Shown one piece after another: positions 54,952 through 63,126 of a stretch of 64,000 bases of DNA. Source of the DNA: Enterococcus rotai (GTDB lineage Bacteria; Bacillota; Bacilli; Lactobacillales; Enterococcaceae). The translations under genes were made by a program, and so were the position numbers. The stretch lies in the NCBI RefSeq assembly GCF_001465345.1, contig NZ_CP013655.1:1786673-1850672 (forward strand). Direction: 5' to 3'. Position 1 is the stretch's first letter; the number at the start of each line of letters is the position of its first letter. The notes beneath the pieces were generated by a model. The model worked only from the letters and a program-made list of their open reading frames with translations, was not told the DNA's origin and did not search any database.

Positions 54952-55895
54952 TAATTGTTCACTCCTAATGATTGAATCCAGGTCGCTACTGCGCCGGTGT
55001 TTTTTAAAGCAGCGGCGATTTTTTCAGCTTGTTCTTTCGATTCAGCTAAAGAAATCATACAACCGCCACGGCCGCCACCTGTTAGTTTGGCGCCAATTGC
55101 ACCATTTTCACGAGCTGTTGTAACCAATCGGTCTAATTGCTCATTACTGACAGATAATGCTTTAAGTTGCTCTTGTGCTTGGTTCATAATATTTCCTAAA
55201 GCTAAAACATCATCTGCCAAAATGACTTGTTTAGCAAGTCTAGTCAAACGGCCTAGCTCAGTAATATGTTGTGCGATTTTAGCTTGGTCCTGCTCAAAAA
55301 GCTTCGCAACATCGCTGACTGCAGCTCTGGTTTGACCCTTGATACCTGTATCAGCAACGATTAAAAAAGCATTAGAAACATTCATTGGAAATGATTCTAA
55401 GGGCTGTCCTTTTATGAAAAATAGTGAGTCATTCCCGCTAGTTGCTGCAGCGTCAATGCCACTGGGATTTCCATGAGCTATTTTTTCAGCACGGTTTACT
55501 AAAGGTAACAATACCTCTTGGGTACATGTTACATCAAAGTAATCAAATAAAGCACGGACGATCGAAACCGCTGCTGCCGCACTGGAGCCCATACCGCGCT
55601 CGGCTGGAATCGTGCTAGTAATTGTGAGTTTTAACGTTGTATTTTCTTGGTGAAGAGCAATCAGTGTTTGATTGACGGCTTCTTTGATGCTTTTTAATGG
55701 TGACGGAACATCTGCAAGATTTCCTGAAAAGTAAAGGCAATCTAATGTCATGGCAGTACTAGATTCAACTGTTGTTGCAATAAACGTTTCTTGAAAAGGA
55801 AACGCAATAGCAGGTTCCCCATAAACAACAGAATGTTCCCCCATCAGAATAATTTTTCCAGATGCTTGTCCGTGCCCTATTTTTTCTTTATACAT
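54951..55895 (-). CDS. mvk: mevalonate kinase
   Basis: 314 residues, GHMP family. GHGQASGKIILMGEHSVVYGEPAIAFP, ATP loop PAERGMGSSAAAAVSIVRALFD, GNPSGIDAAATSGND and C-terminal GAIGAKLTGGGRGGCMISLA. First kinase of the pathway. It begins 17 bases after the TctA-type permease gene, so the permease and pathway genes may share a transcript. HMG-CoA synthase and reductase are not in this window. Confidence 0.96.
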   Translation of the reverse strand: MYKEKIGHGQASGKIILMGEHSVVYGEPAIAFPFQETFIATTVESSTAMTLDCLYFSGNLADVPSPLKSIKEAVNQTLIALHQENTTLKLTITSTIPAERGMGSSAAAAVSIVRALFDYFDVTCTQEVLLPLVNRAEKIAHGNPSGIDAAATSGNDSLFFIKGQPLESFPMNVSNAFLIVADTGIKGQTRAAVSDVAKLFEQDQAKIAQHITELGRLTRLAKQVILADDVLALGNIMNQAQEQLKALSVSNEQLDRLVTTARENGAIGAKLTGGGRGGCMISLAESKEQAEKIAAALKNTGAVATWIQSLGVNN

Positions 55896-55912
55896 AGTAA
55901 TAAACAGTCCTT

Positions 55913-57271
55913 CTATTTAAATATCAGATGTGTCGTGATCCAAGGTGCGGCGTAAAGAATCATGAATTGAACGCCATAATTTACGCCCATCTTATTAAGA
56001 GTACCACAAACGATTCCTACGAGCAAAACACCAAAAATATTGATTAATCCAGCATCCATATAAGCTAGTAATAAAATAAACCCGATAAATAACCCTAAAA
56101 TGGCTTCATGGGGAATCTTTTTCAAAACGAAAGCTGTCATCTGACGAGCATATGTCATCGCAATGAAGTATGTAATAGCTGAAGCCAAGATCCCTGCAAA
56201 CAGAATCGACAAAACAAATTCTCCTCTACTTAATAAATGATGGAGGTTATGTTCTAAGGTAAAAACGGGTGGAGCATTGAACAAAGCGTTAGCTGGTCCG
56301 ACTGCTACTGGTGATAACGGAATACCTAAAGCAATCAGCGGAATAATTACGCCTGAAAGATAAGTCGCATGTGATAAGGCGCTCATAGAAGTGATCGCCA
56401 TACTTGCTTTTTTGACAGGATCTTTTTCTTTATTTGCAACTGCCTCACCAAATAGAATCGTCAAACCGACTGGGCTTAAAAAGAAGAGAAAGTTTGAAAG
56501 CAAGGACACGACAATACTAGTCCCAGCTTCTTTTTTAGTAATTGTTTGAAAAGTGTGCCGTGAAGCTTGTTTTCCATCTGTTTTGTTCAACTTGATTTTA
56601 CTTATTTCATGACGTGGTAAAGCATCTCGATTTTGTTTATTTAACAATCCTAATAAAGAAACGAGTAAAGGACCGATCGTGATTCCTAAAAAGAAAGAGA
56701 CCGTCACATTTTTTTCTTGAGGAACAGCCCCGATTCCCCAATATAGATAACGTAGCCCCTGAAACAATAATCCGAGTGGGATAATACTTAGTAAAGCGAG
56801 TAATTTATTTTTCCCAATCAATGATAAAAAAATTGCTCCGAAAACAAATAATAATGGGGCATATGCTTTCACAGAATCTGAAAAAGGCGCCAAAATATTT
56901 GCTAAAAGCAAACTTATTGGTATAGCGACGGCAGTTCCGATCACAGAACCTGTTGCCATTTTTTTAATACTAGTTGTTGCTAGTCCCCGTTCTTTAAGGT
57001 ATAAAGCATGTTCGATCATCGGTGTTGACATCACGCCACCAGGTAAACCGACTAATGCAGTTGGAATAGCATTCATCAAATTTAAGGTAATGATCGCAGC
57101 TATGAAAAACGTTAAAACGATGATCGGCTGTACACCTGCTAAAACAATAGCTAGTGTGACAGGCATCAAAACAGACGTTTCATCCGTTCCTGGCACAAAA
57201 CCGATAAATGTATATAAAACGACAGCTCCGATCACGGCTAGCAGCATTTGAAAGAGTAATCCAACATCCAT
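55913..57271 (-). CDS. TctA-type tripartite tricarboxylate transporter permease
   Basis: 452 residues, about 11-12 hydrophobic segments. The family core GFVPGTDETSVLMPVTLAI ... IPTALVGLPGGVMSTPMIEHALYLKERG is clear. TctA is the large membrane subunit of tricarboxylate (citrate-type) uptake. A TctC binding protein is absent, and the 75-residue partner does not look like a normal TctB. It overlaps that partner by one base and leads into the mevalonate kinase gene. A Fur-like palindrome lies upstream of the pair. Substrate unknown; a citrate or metal-citrate complex is possible. Confidence 0.82.
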   Translation of the reverse strand: MDVGLLFQMLLAVIGAVVLYTFIGFVPGTDETSVLMPVTLAIVLAGVQPIIVLTFFIAAIITLNLMNAIPTALVGLPGGVMSTPMIEHALYLKERGLATTSIKKMATGSVIGTAVAIPISLLLANILAPFSDSVKAYAPLLFVFGAIFLSLIGKNKLLALLSIIPLGLLFQGLRYLYWGIGAVPQEKNVTVSFFLGITIGPLLVSLLGLLNKQNRDALPRHEISKIKLNKTDGKQASRHTFQTITKKEAGTSIVVSLLSNFLFFLSPVGLTILFGEAVANKEKDPVKKASMAITSMSALSHATYLSGVIIPLIALGIPLSPVAVGPANALFNAPPVFTLEHNLHHLLSRGEFVLSILFAGILASAITYFIAMTYARQMTAFVLKKIPHEAILGLFIGFILLLAYMDAGLINIFGVLLVGIVCGTLNKMGVNYGVQFMILYAAPWITTHLIFK

Positions 57272-57498
57272 TAGTCGTCGTCCTCCATGATCACAATTCG
57301 TTTTGGTTTAATTAAAAAGGTACTAATAATGAACCCCAAAACAGCTCCACCTAGACCAAAAAATAGTTGTTTCGTTGTATCATGTGCAGGGGCAAGAAAA
57401 AAACTCCCCATCGTTGTGCCACTGCAAATAGCGATCGCTATGATCAAATCTTTTAAATCAACTAGGTCACCCCAAAGCTCGATCAGCTTCTTGTTCAT
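57271..57498 (-). CDS. two-helix membrane protein paired with TctA, 75 aa
   Basis: Two hydrophobic segments (about 18-36 and 45-63) and a charged C-terminus KPKRIVIMEDDD. RBS GGGGGA upstream on the minus strand. Its stop overlaps the TctA start by one base. It could stand in for the small TctB subunit, which normally has four helices; family not recognised. Confidence 0.6.
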   Translation of the reverse strand: MNKKLIELWGDLVDLKDLIIAIAICSGTTMGSFFLAPAHDTTKQLFFGLGGAVLGFIISTFLIKPKRIVIMEDDD

Positions 57499-57521
57499 TT
57501 ATAATCCCCCCAATGGACTGT

Positions 57522-57538
57522 TTGAGAATCGTTCTCAA
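57522..57538. promoter_or_regulatory. Fur-family-like palindrome upstream of the TctA operon
   Basis: TTGAGAATCGTTCTCAA, perfect 7-bp arms around TCG. Compared with the Gram-positive Fur 7-1-7 consensus TGATAATNATTATCA it matches 12 of 15 positions. It lies just downstream of a minus-strand promoter candidate (TTTACT-N16-TACACT), where a repressor would block transcription. Confidence 0.5.
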
Positions 57539-57689
57539 GCTATACTAGTGTACCAAAAAAGTATATGAAGTAAAATGTTTAGATTCTATTTCATAAGAAA
57601 ATTAACATCTTATTAATAATCTGCACAAGAAAAAGAGAACAACCGAGACTGCGTTCAGCACTGTTTCGATGGTTCCCATTTTCTATCCT

Positions 57690-58325
57690 CTATTCATCAA
57701 TGATTAAGCCCAAGCCGGCTGCAATTGTAATGGCCTGTTCTTGAGTGACTTTCAACCCTTTTAGTAATTCTTGTGAGAAAGCAATTTTTTCAAAAGTACT
57801 CTTTGTTAAATCAAGACCAGACAATTTTGTATGAAACCAATTACTGCCAGTCAATGAACAACTATCAAATAAAAGGTGATTCCAAGCCACTTCAACAAAC
57901 TCAGTATCACTTAAACTTGTACGCTTGAATTGAACCACTTTTTGATTTGTTGCGCTAAAGGAAGAATAGTCAGCCAAGCAGTCTTCAAAAAGACAATCTC
58001 GCAAATAGCTTTCTGCAAAATTCGTACCTGTCAGTTTGCATTGTCGAAAATGAACCTGATGAAAACTAGCGCCGATCCATTCGGTGTTAGAAAGGTCGCA
58101 ATGATCGAAAATCACATTACTACATTCAAAACGTTCCAAGTGATTTCGATTCATCGTGATTTTTTCAAATTGACACTCTCTAAACACTAAATTACGTACA
58201 TCTTGATAACTAAGATCTTGCTCTTTCAATACCAATCCTTCAATAATGACTTCATCATCTAATGAAATGAAATCAGTTTCAGTTAGCTGAGGCAACAAAG
58301 GGGGAACGGGTTTTTTGAGTTTCAT
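57690..58325 (-). CDS. pentapeptide-repeat protein, 211 aa
   Basis: Start ATG 58325, eight bases after GGAGG. The protein is built from A(D/N)LxX-like pentapeptides (e.g. DHCDLSNTEWIGASFHQVHF, CKLTGTNFAESYLRDCLF, SLTGSNWFHTKLSGLDLT), about residues 50-180, giving a right-handed quadrilateral beta-helix. Some such proteins mimic DNA and protect gyrase (Qnr, MfpA, E. faecalis Qnr). Here the central Phe/Leu pattern is fair but the Qnr loops are not evident, so function is open. Confidence 0.85.
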   Translation of the reverse strand: MKLKKPVPPLLPQLTETDFISLDDEVIIEGLVLKEQDLSYQDVRNLVFRECQFEKITMNRNHLERFECSNVIFDHCDLSNTEWIGASFHQVHFRQCKLTGTNFAESYLRDCLFEDCLADYSSFSATNQKVVQFKRTSLSDTEFVEVAWNHLLFDSCSLTGSNWFHTKLSGLDLTKSTFEKIAFSQELLKGLKVTQEQAITIAAGLGLIIDE

Positions 58326-58364
58326 GACTAAAACCTCCAAATTTATATGACAGATTGAGTGTCA

Positions 58365-59423
58365 TTATTCTGTTTCTTTATCTAAGTTTTCATTTAATTG
58401 ATACGCACGATTATAAAACTTCAAGCAAGTCGTCAGTACAAAAGCGCCTGAAAGGCCTAAAAGACTTCCTAAAACAATCCCAATCAAACGATAATTCAGC
58501 AAGCTAACTAAATATTGGTGGCGAGCTAAATTTGCTAATAATAAAGACATAGGCGTTGTAAAAAAGTTTGCGATCGTATAATTTCGTTTAATGAAAAATT
58601 CTACAGTCAAAAAGAAAAAGCAAATTAGAAAAATGGTTTCTAATGAAGTAAATGAAATGCTTAATAGAAGAGCCGCAATCAATAAACCGATCATAGTACC
58701 CAAAATCCGCTGAATATTACGATGCATCACAGCACGTAAGTTATCACCTTGTAAAACTGCAGCACAAGAAACAATCATCCAATACGCATTCGTTAGATGC
58801 AATGACTGGCTAATATAAGTTGCTAAAAATAAAATAGCGGCATAATGTAGCGCATCAAGTAGGGCAGCGGGGTCAGTATAAAGGCGTTCCTGCAAAGAAA
58901 TTTTCTTTTGTGGTAACGGGGTTTCACCTTCAATAAAGTATAAGATAACCGCAACTACAAGAGAGGTCAAAACACCTAGTAAAACGTAACTCATCATAGT
59001 AGGAACTCTGTCTAAAGGAATCTTAGTACCACTTCCCATAGCTGTTACCATGACAATAAAAAAAGCCCCTGGCTTAGCGATCCTATATAGCCTAAAAATG
59101 ATCCGGGCACTAAAGCTGATCAAAGCAATAGCAATTGGAATGACCCAAGGAATATGGGTGCTAAGAACGCCCACAAGATTTCCAAAAAGTAAAAAACCAC
59201 CAACAGAACTTAAAAGGGTCAATAACTCCTTTAATGGAAGAGTTTGATAATAAAGGAACGTAAAAATCCCTAATGAACCAAAACTACCAATCAATAAATT
59301 ATTGGAAAAATAACCAATGAATAAGGGGACAGCCATACAAATACCTGCGCCAATCAGGCGAAAAGGTGCTTTTTGCGGTTTATGAAATGTAGTTAATTCT
59401 TTGAAAAAAGATGAATGGTGCAT
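58365..59423 (-). CDS. FUSC/aromatic-acid-exporter-like membrane protein, 352 aa
   Basis: Start is the Met of MHHSSFFKEL, seven bases after AAAAGGAG; the longer frame has no RBS. Two clusters of hydrophobic helices (about 18-140 and 190-320) with NAYWMIVSCAAVLQGDNLRAVMHRNIQRILGTMIG, the FUSC signature, in the second. Related proteins (ArAE, YccS, AaeB) export aromatic acids or similar compounds. Begins a two-gene minus-strand run with the pentapeptide protein 39 bases downstream. Confidence 0.82.
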   Translation of the reverse strand: MHHSSFFKELTTFHKPQKAPFRLIGAGICMAVPLFIGYFSNNLLIGSFGSLGIFTFLYYQTLPLKELLTLLSSVGGFLLFGNLVGVLSTHIPWVIPIAIALISFSARIIFRLYRIAKPGAFFIVMVTAMGSGTKIPLDRVPTMMSYVLLGVLTSLVVAVILYFIEGETPLPQKKISLQERLYTDPAALLDALHYAAILFLATYISQSLHLTNAYWMIVSCAAVLQGDNLRAVMHRNIQRILGTMIGLLIAALLLSISFTSLETIFLICFFFLTVEFFIKRNYTIANFFTTPMSLLLANLARHQYLVSLLNYRLIGIVLGSLLGLSGAFVLTTCLKFYNRAYQLNENLDKETE

Positions 59424-59577
59424 CCGATCACTCCTTTTAATAATATGAAAAATAGCACTCAAATTACTTGATGCTAAGTTGTAAAAATAAATCAACATGG
59501 TCTGTGACTATCAAAATACAATCCTTCTATTACTAATCTAACATATTTATTTATAAGAAGACAATCGCTTTTTCTCT

Positions 59578-59818
59578 AATCCAGCTATACGGGCTAGTCT
59601 CTCGGAAAAAAGATAAAATCTCAATAAGGTAAAAAGCACCTCATTGGGATTTTCCTATTTTTCAGTCGAGACTAAACAGCCCGCTCAGCTTTTTCTTTAA
59701 TCTAGCTATACAGGTTAGTTTTCGAAAAAAAGAGAAAACTTGAATGTAACCAAAAACATGACTCTCATATTTTCCTGTTTTTCAAATGGGGCTGAACCAG
59801 CTCATTCAGTCTTCTATA
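59578..59818 (+). repeat. second locus of the 121-bp structured repeats, two units
   Basis: Units at about 59578-59697 and 59698-59818 share with the kup-leader copies the AATCxAGCTATAC block, TCTCGGAAAAAAGATAAAAT, TTTTCCTATTTTTCAGTCGAG and CTGAACCAGC elements. Unit 1 has a near-perfect hairpin ATCTCAATAAGGT/ACCTCATTGGGAT (59618-59630/59638-59650), whose arm sequence differs from those at kup. Unit 2 is more degenerate. The rest of 59424-59999 holds only AT-rich DNA before oppA. Confidence 0.75.
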
Positions 59819-59999
59819 GCCTTTTCTAAGAAATTGATTCTAATGTAGACATAATTTAATGATGGGTGTATTAAAAAAAAATAAGCTTATTCTTGATTTT
59901 TTAATTTAAAAATTGTAAACTATACCTCAGAACAATAAATAATTATTAAATTCTGATTTTTCAGAAAATAATCAAGGGCTTACTAGGGAGGAAAAAAGA

Positions 60000-61676
60000 A
60001 TGAAGTTAAAAAAATCATTTGCTTTTGGATTCATCACTTTATTTAGTTTAACACTCGCGGCGTGCGGTAACGGCGGTGGAAATACAGACGATTCAGGTAG
60101 TTCAAAAGAGGCTGACGGCAAAGCAAGCGGAGAACAAATTTTTCGTATTAATGAACAACAAGAAATGCCAAGTGCCGATCCTTCGTTAGCGACGGATGAA
60201 GTTAGTTTTACAGCACTAAATAATGTTTATGAAGGAATCTACCGTTTAGATGCTAAAAATAAACCACAACCAGCTGGTGCTGCTGAAAAAGCAGAGATGA
60301 GTGAAGATGGTCTTGTTTATAAAATTAAGCTAAACGAAGACGCTAAATGGTCAGATGGAAAACCTGTAAAAGCAGAAGACTATGTTTATGGATGGCAACG
60401 CACGGTTGATCCAGCAACAGCTTCAGAATATGCTTCCCTATATAGTGCCGTTAAAAATGGCCAAGAAATCATGGATGGCAAAAAAGATAAATCAGAATTA
60501 GGTATCAAAGCAGTAGGAGACTATGAATTAGAAGTTACTTTACAACAAGTAACACCATTTATGGATTACTTATTCGCATTCCCTTCATTCTTCCCACAAA
60601 GACAAGATATTGTGGAAAAATATGGTGCTAAATTCGCTGCTAACAGTGAAAATGCCGTTTATAACGGACCATTTACTTTAGCAGATTTTGACGGACCAGG
60701 AACAGATACAGAATGGTCTCTTAAAAAGAACAAAGATTATTGGGACAACAAGACAGTTAAATTAGATGAAGTTAAAGTAAGCGTAGTAAAAGAAGCTCCT
60801 ACATCATTGAATCTTTTCCAAGATGGTCAAGTAGATGAAGTTGTATTGAGCGGAGAATTAGCACAACAAATGGCGAGTGATCCAGAATTCGTTATCGAAA
60901 AAGAAGCGTCAACTCAATACATGGAATTGAATCAACGTGAAGATAGCTCACCATTTAAAAATGAAAACTTAAGAAAAGCAATTTCTTATTCAATCGATCG
61001 CAAATCATTGGTTGATTCAATCTTAGGTGACGGTTCAGTAGAACCAAAAGGACTTGTTCCAGCAGATATGTCTACTAGCCCTAAAGGGGATAAAGATTTT
61101 GCTGACGAAGCAGGAAATGTAATTGCTCACGACGAGAAAAAAGCAAAAGAGTATTGGGAAAAAGCGAAAAAAGAATTGGGTATCACTAAACTAGATATGG
61201 ATATTCTATCTTCAGATACTGACTCTTCTAAGAAAACAGTTGAGTATCTACAAGGCGCTATCCAAGATACTTTAGATGGTGTAAAAGTAACCGTTAGCCC
61301 AGTACCATTCGCAGTTCGTTTAGATCGTTCAAACAAAGGCGACTTTACAACAACAATTGGTGGTTGGGGTGCAGATTATGCCGATCCAAGTAGCTTCTTG
61401 AACCTATTTGAAACTGGTAATTCTTATAACCGTGGTCACTATAGCAGTCCTGAATATGATAAAAACGTTAAGGCTGCAGCGACAACCAATGCGAATGATC
61501 CTGAAAAACGTTGGGATAATATGATCGATGCTGAAAAAGTTATTATGGATGATATGGGTGTTGTTCCACTTTACCAAAGAGCACAAGCTCGTATGCGTTC
61601 TGAAAAAGTTAAAGGAATTGCATTCCACCCAGCTGGACCAAAATTTGATTACAAATGGGCGTATATCTCAGAATAA
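60000..61676 (+). CDS. oppA: oligopeptide ABC transporter substrate-binding lipoprotein
   Basis: 558 residues. Lipobox LAAC (Cys21) and a Gly/Ser/Asp spacer precede a family 5 solute-binding protein: EQQEMPSADPSLATDEVSF, KLNEDAKWSDGKPVKAEDYVYGWQRTVDP, NGPFTLADF and IGGWGADYADPSSFLNLFETG. Captures oligopeptides, including possibly peptide pheromones in enterococci, for OppBCDF. RBS GGGAGGAAAAA. A terminator-like hairpin and a minus-strand gene separate it from oppB. Confidence 0.95.
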   Translation: MKLKKSFAFGFITLFSLTLAACGNGGGNTDDSGSSKEADGKASGEQIFRINEQQEMPSADPSLATDEVSFTALNNVYEGIYRLDAKNKPQPAGAAEKAEMSEDGLVYKIKLNEDAKWSDGKPVKAEDYVYGWQRTVDPATASEYASLYSAVKNGQEIMDGKKDKSELGIKAVGDYELEVTLQQVTPFMDYLFAFPSFFPQRQDIVEKYGAKFAANSENAVYNGPFTLADFDGPGTDTEWSLKKNKDYWDNKTVKLDEVKVSVVKEAPTSLNLFQDGQVDEVVLSGELAQQMASDPEFVIEKEASTQYMELNQREDSSPFKNENLRKAISYSIDRKSLVDSILGDGSVEPKGLVPADMSTSPKGDKDFADEAGNVIAHDEKKAKEYWEKAKKELGITKLDMDILSSDTDSSKKTVEYLQGAIQDTLDGVKVTVSPVPFAVRLDRSNKGDFTTTIGGWGADYADPSSFLNLFETGNSYNRGHYSSPEYDKNVKAAATTNANDPEKRWDNMIDAEKVIMDDMGVVPLYQRAQARMRSEKVKGIAFHPAGPKFDYKWAYISE

Positions 61677-61692
61677 TCGAAATGGATAGTCA

Positions 61693-61749
61693 ATAGCAAA
61701 AAGGACCTTTGCCCTCTTTGAATTAAAAAGGCAACGGTCCTCTTGCTAT
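61693..61749. terminator. hairpin after oppA, bidirectional
   Basis: ATAGCA...GGACC (61693-61707) pairs with GGTCCTCTTGCTAT (61736-61749), with inner TTTGCC/GGCAAC. Separates oppA from the convergent DUF3899-type gene and may dampen read-through into oppB. Confidence 0.75.
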
Positions 61750-61755
61750 CTTTGC

Positions 61756-62103
61756 TCATAAAAAGTAAAATAATAAAGAAACAATAGAGACGATCAGTAA
61801 AATACCACCAGTTTCAAGCCAGTAAAGCTGATGTGCATTACCGATTTCAGAAAATGGTATGAATTCTTTCGGCTCATTTTTCTTTCTAAAACGAAAATGC
61901 ATTTTCATAAAACGTTGGAAATTATCAAAAAAACCTGAGGACATGATCCATAGGGCAAGACCGATAATCAGAAAGAATAATGAAACGATGAAAAAGGTAT
62001 CTGATATAGAACGGATAGTGAATGACTGTTTAATTAATAGGTAAGTGAAAATACCGATGCTTGAGACCGCTGAGGTAATCAAGGGCCATTTAAAATTTTT
62101 CAT
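61756..62103 (-). CDS. DUF3899-like membrane protein, 115 aa
   Basis: Three hydrophobic segments (about 8-23, 37-56 and 97-114) with a central basic stretch SGFFDNFQRFMKMHFRFRKKNEPKEF, the pattern I associate with DUF3899. Lies on the opposite strand between oppA and oppB, as an insertion in the opp cluster. Function unknown. Confidence 0.7.
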   Translation of the reverse strand: MKNFKWPLITSAVSSIGIFTYLLIKQSFTIRSISDTFFIVSLFFLIIGLALWIMSSGFFDNFQRFMKMHFRFRKKNEPKEFIPFSEIGNAHQLYWLETGGILLIVSIVSLLFYFL

Positions 62104-62184
62104 GTGCTCATCCTTACTTAATTTTCTATCCTTACTTTATCTAAAAAAGCTGATGAAGTCAAAATAATCTCGGAGGTGTCATTC

Positions 62185-63126
62185 TTGAACAGTTTTGGAA
62201 AATATTTTCTTAAACGGGTCTTCTTTATGATCATCACATTGTGGTTGATCGCAACGATTACGTTTTTCTTAATGCAATTATTACCAGGTACTCCTTATAC
62301 CAACCAAGAAAAACTTAGTCCAGAAACAATCGCTATGTTGAATAAGCAGTCTGGGTTAGATAAACCAGTCATCGTTCAGTATGGAATTTACTTGAAAAAC
62401 CTGCTTGTTGGTGATTTTGGGATCTCATTCCAATTTAAAAACCAACCAGTAGCAAAACTTTTGGCAGGTCGTATTGGGCCTTCTGTCCAATTAGGTGCGC
62501 AAGCAATCATCTTTGGAACACTAGTTGGTATTTTACTAGGGATCATTGCCGCAATGCGCCAAAACACATGGGTCGATACATTGGCTACGTTAATGGCAAT
62601 TTTAGGACGTTCGATTCCTAACTTCGTCTTTGCCGTATTGTTACAATATATCTTTGCCATGAAATTAAAAGTATTACCAATCGCAATGTGGAATGGTTTT
62701 GCTTATACGATTTTACCGACGATCGCCCTGGCAATGAGTCCAATGGCCGATTCCGCCAGGTTTATACGAACCGAGATGGTCGAAGTTTTACATAGTGATT
62801 ATGTAGAGTTAGCTCGCGCCAAAGGTTTGAGCCGCTGGCAAGTGGCAGTGAGACACGGTCTTAGAAATAGTTTGATTCCGTTGATCACATTACTTGGACC
62901 TTTAGCTGTAGGTTTAATGACTGGATCTTTAGTTGTTGAAAACATTTTCGCTATCCCAGGTATCGGGGAACAGTTCGTAAAATCAATTATGACGAATGAT
63001 TATCCAACGATTATGGCCGTAACGATTTTATATTCTGCTTTATTAGTATTTGTAATCTTGATCGTTGATTTACTTTATGGATTGATCGATCCAAGAATTC
63101 GTGTTTCAGGAGGTGCCAAAGGTTAA
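62185..63126 (+). CDS. oppB: oligopeptide ABC transporter permease OppB
   Basis: TTG 62185 is chosen for GGAGG eight bases upstream; the GTG at 62176 overlaps that site. 313 residues with six membrane helices. N-terminal YFLKRVFFMIITLWLIATITFFLMQLLPGTPY and the EAA loop ELARAKGLSRWQVAVRHGLRNSLIPLITLLG are typical of OppB. Overlaps oppC by one base. Confidence 0.95.
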   Translation: MNSFGKYFLKRVFFMIITLWLIATITFFLMQLLPGTPYTNQEKLSPETIAMLNKQSGLDKPVIVQYGIYLKNLLVGDFGISFQFKNQPVAKLLAGRIGPSVQLGAQAIIFGTLVGILLGIIAAMRQNTWVDTLATLMAILGRSIPNFVFAVLLQYIFAMKLKVLPIAMWNGFAYTILPTIALAMSPMADSARFIRTEMVEVLHSDYVELARAKGLSRWQVAVRHGLRNSLIPLITLLGPLAVGLMTGSLVVENIFAIPGIGEQFVKSIMTNDYPTIMAVTILYSALLVFVILIVDLLYGLIDPRIRVSGGAKG

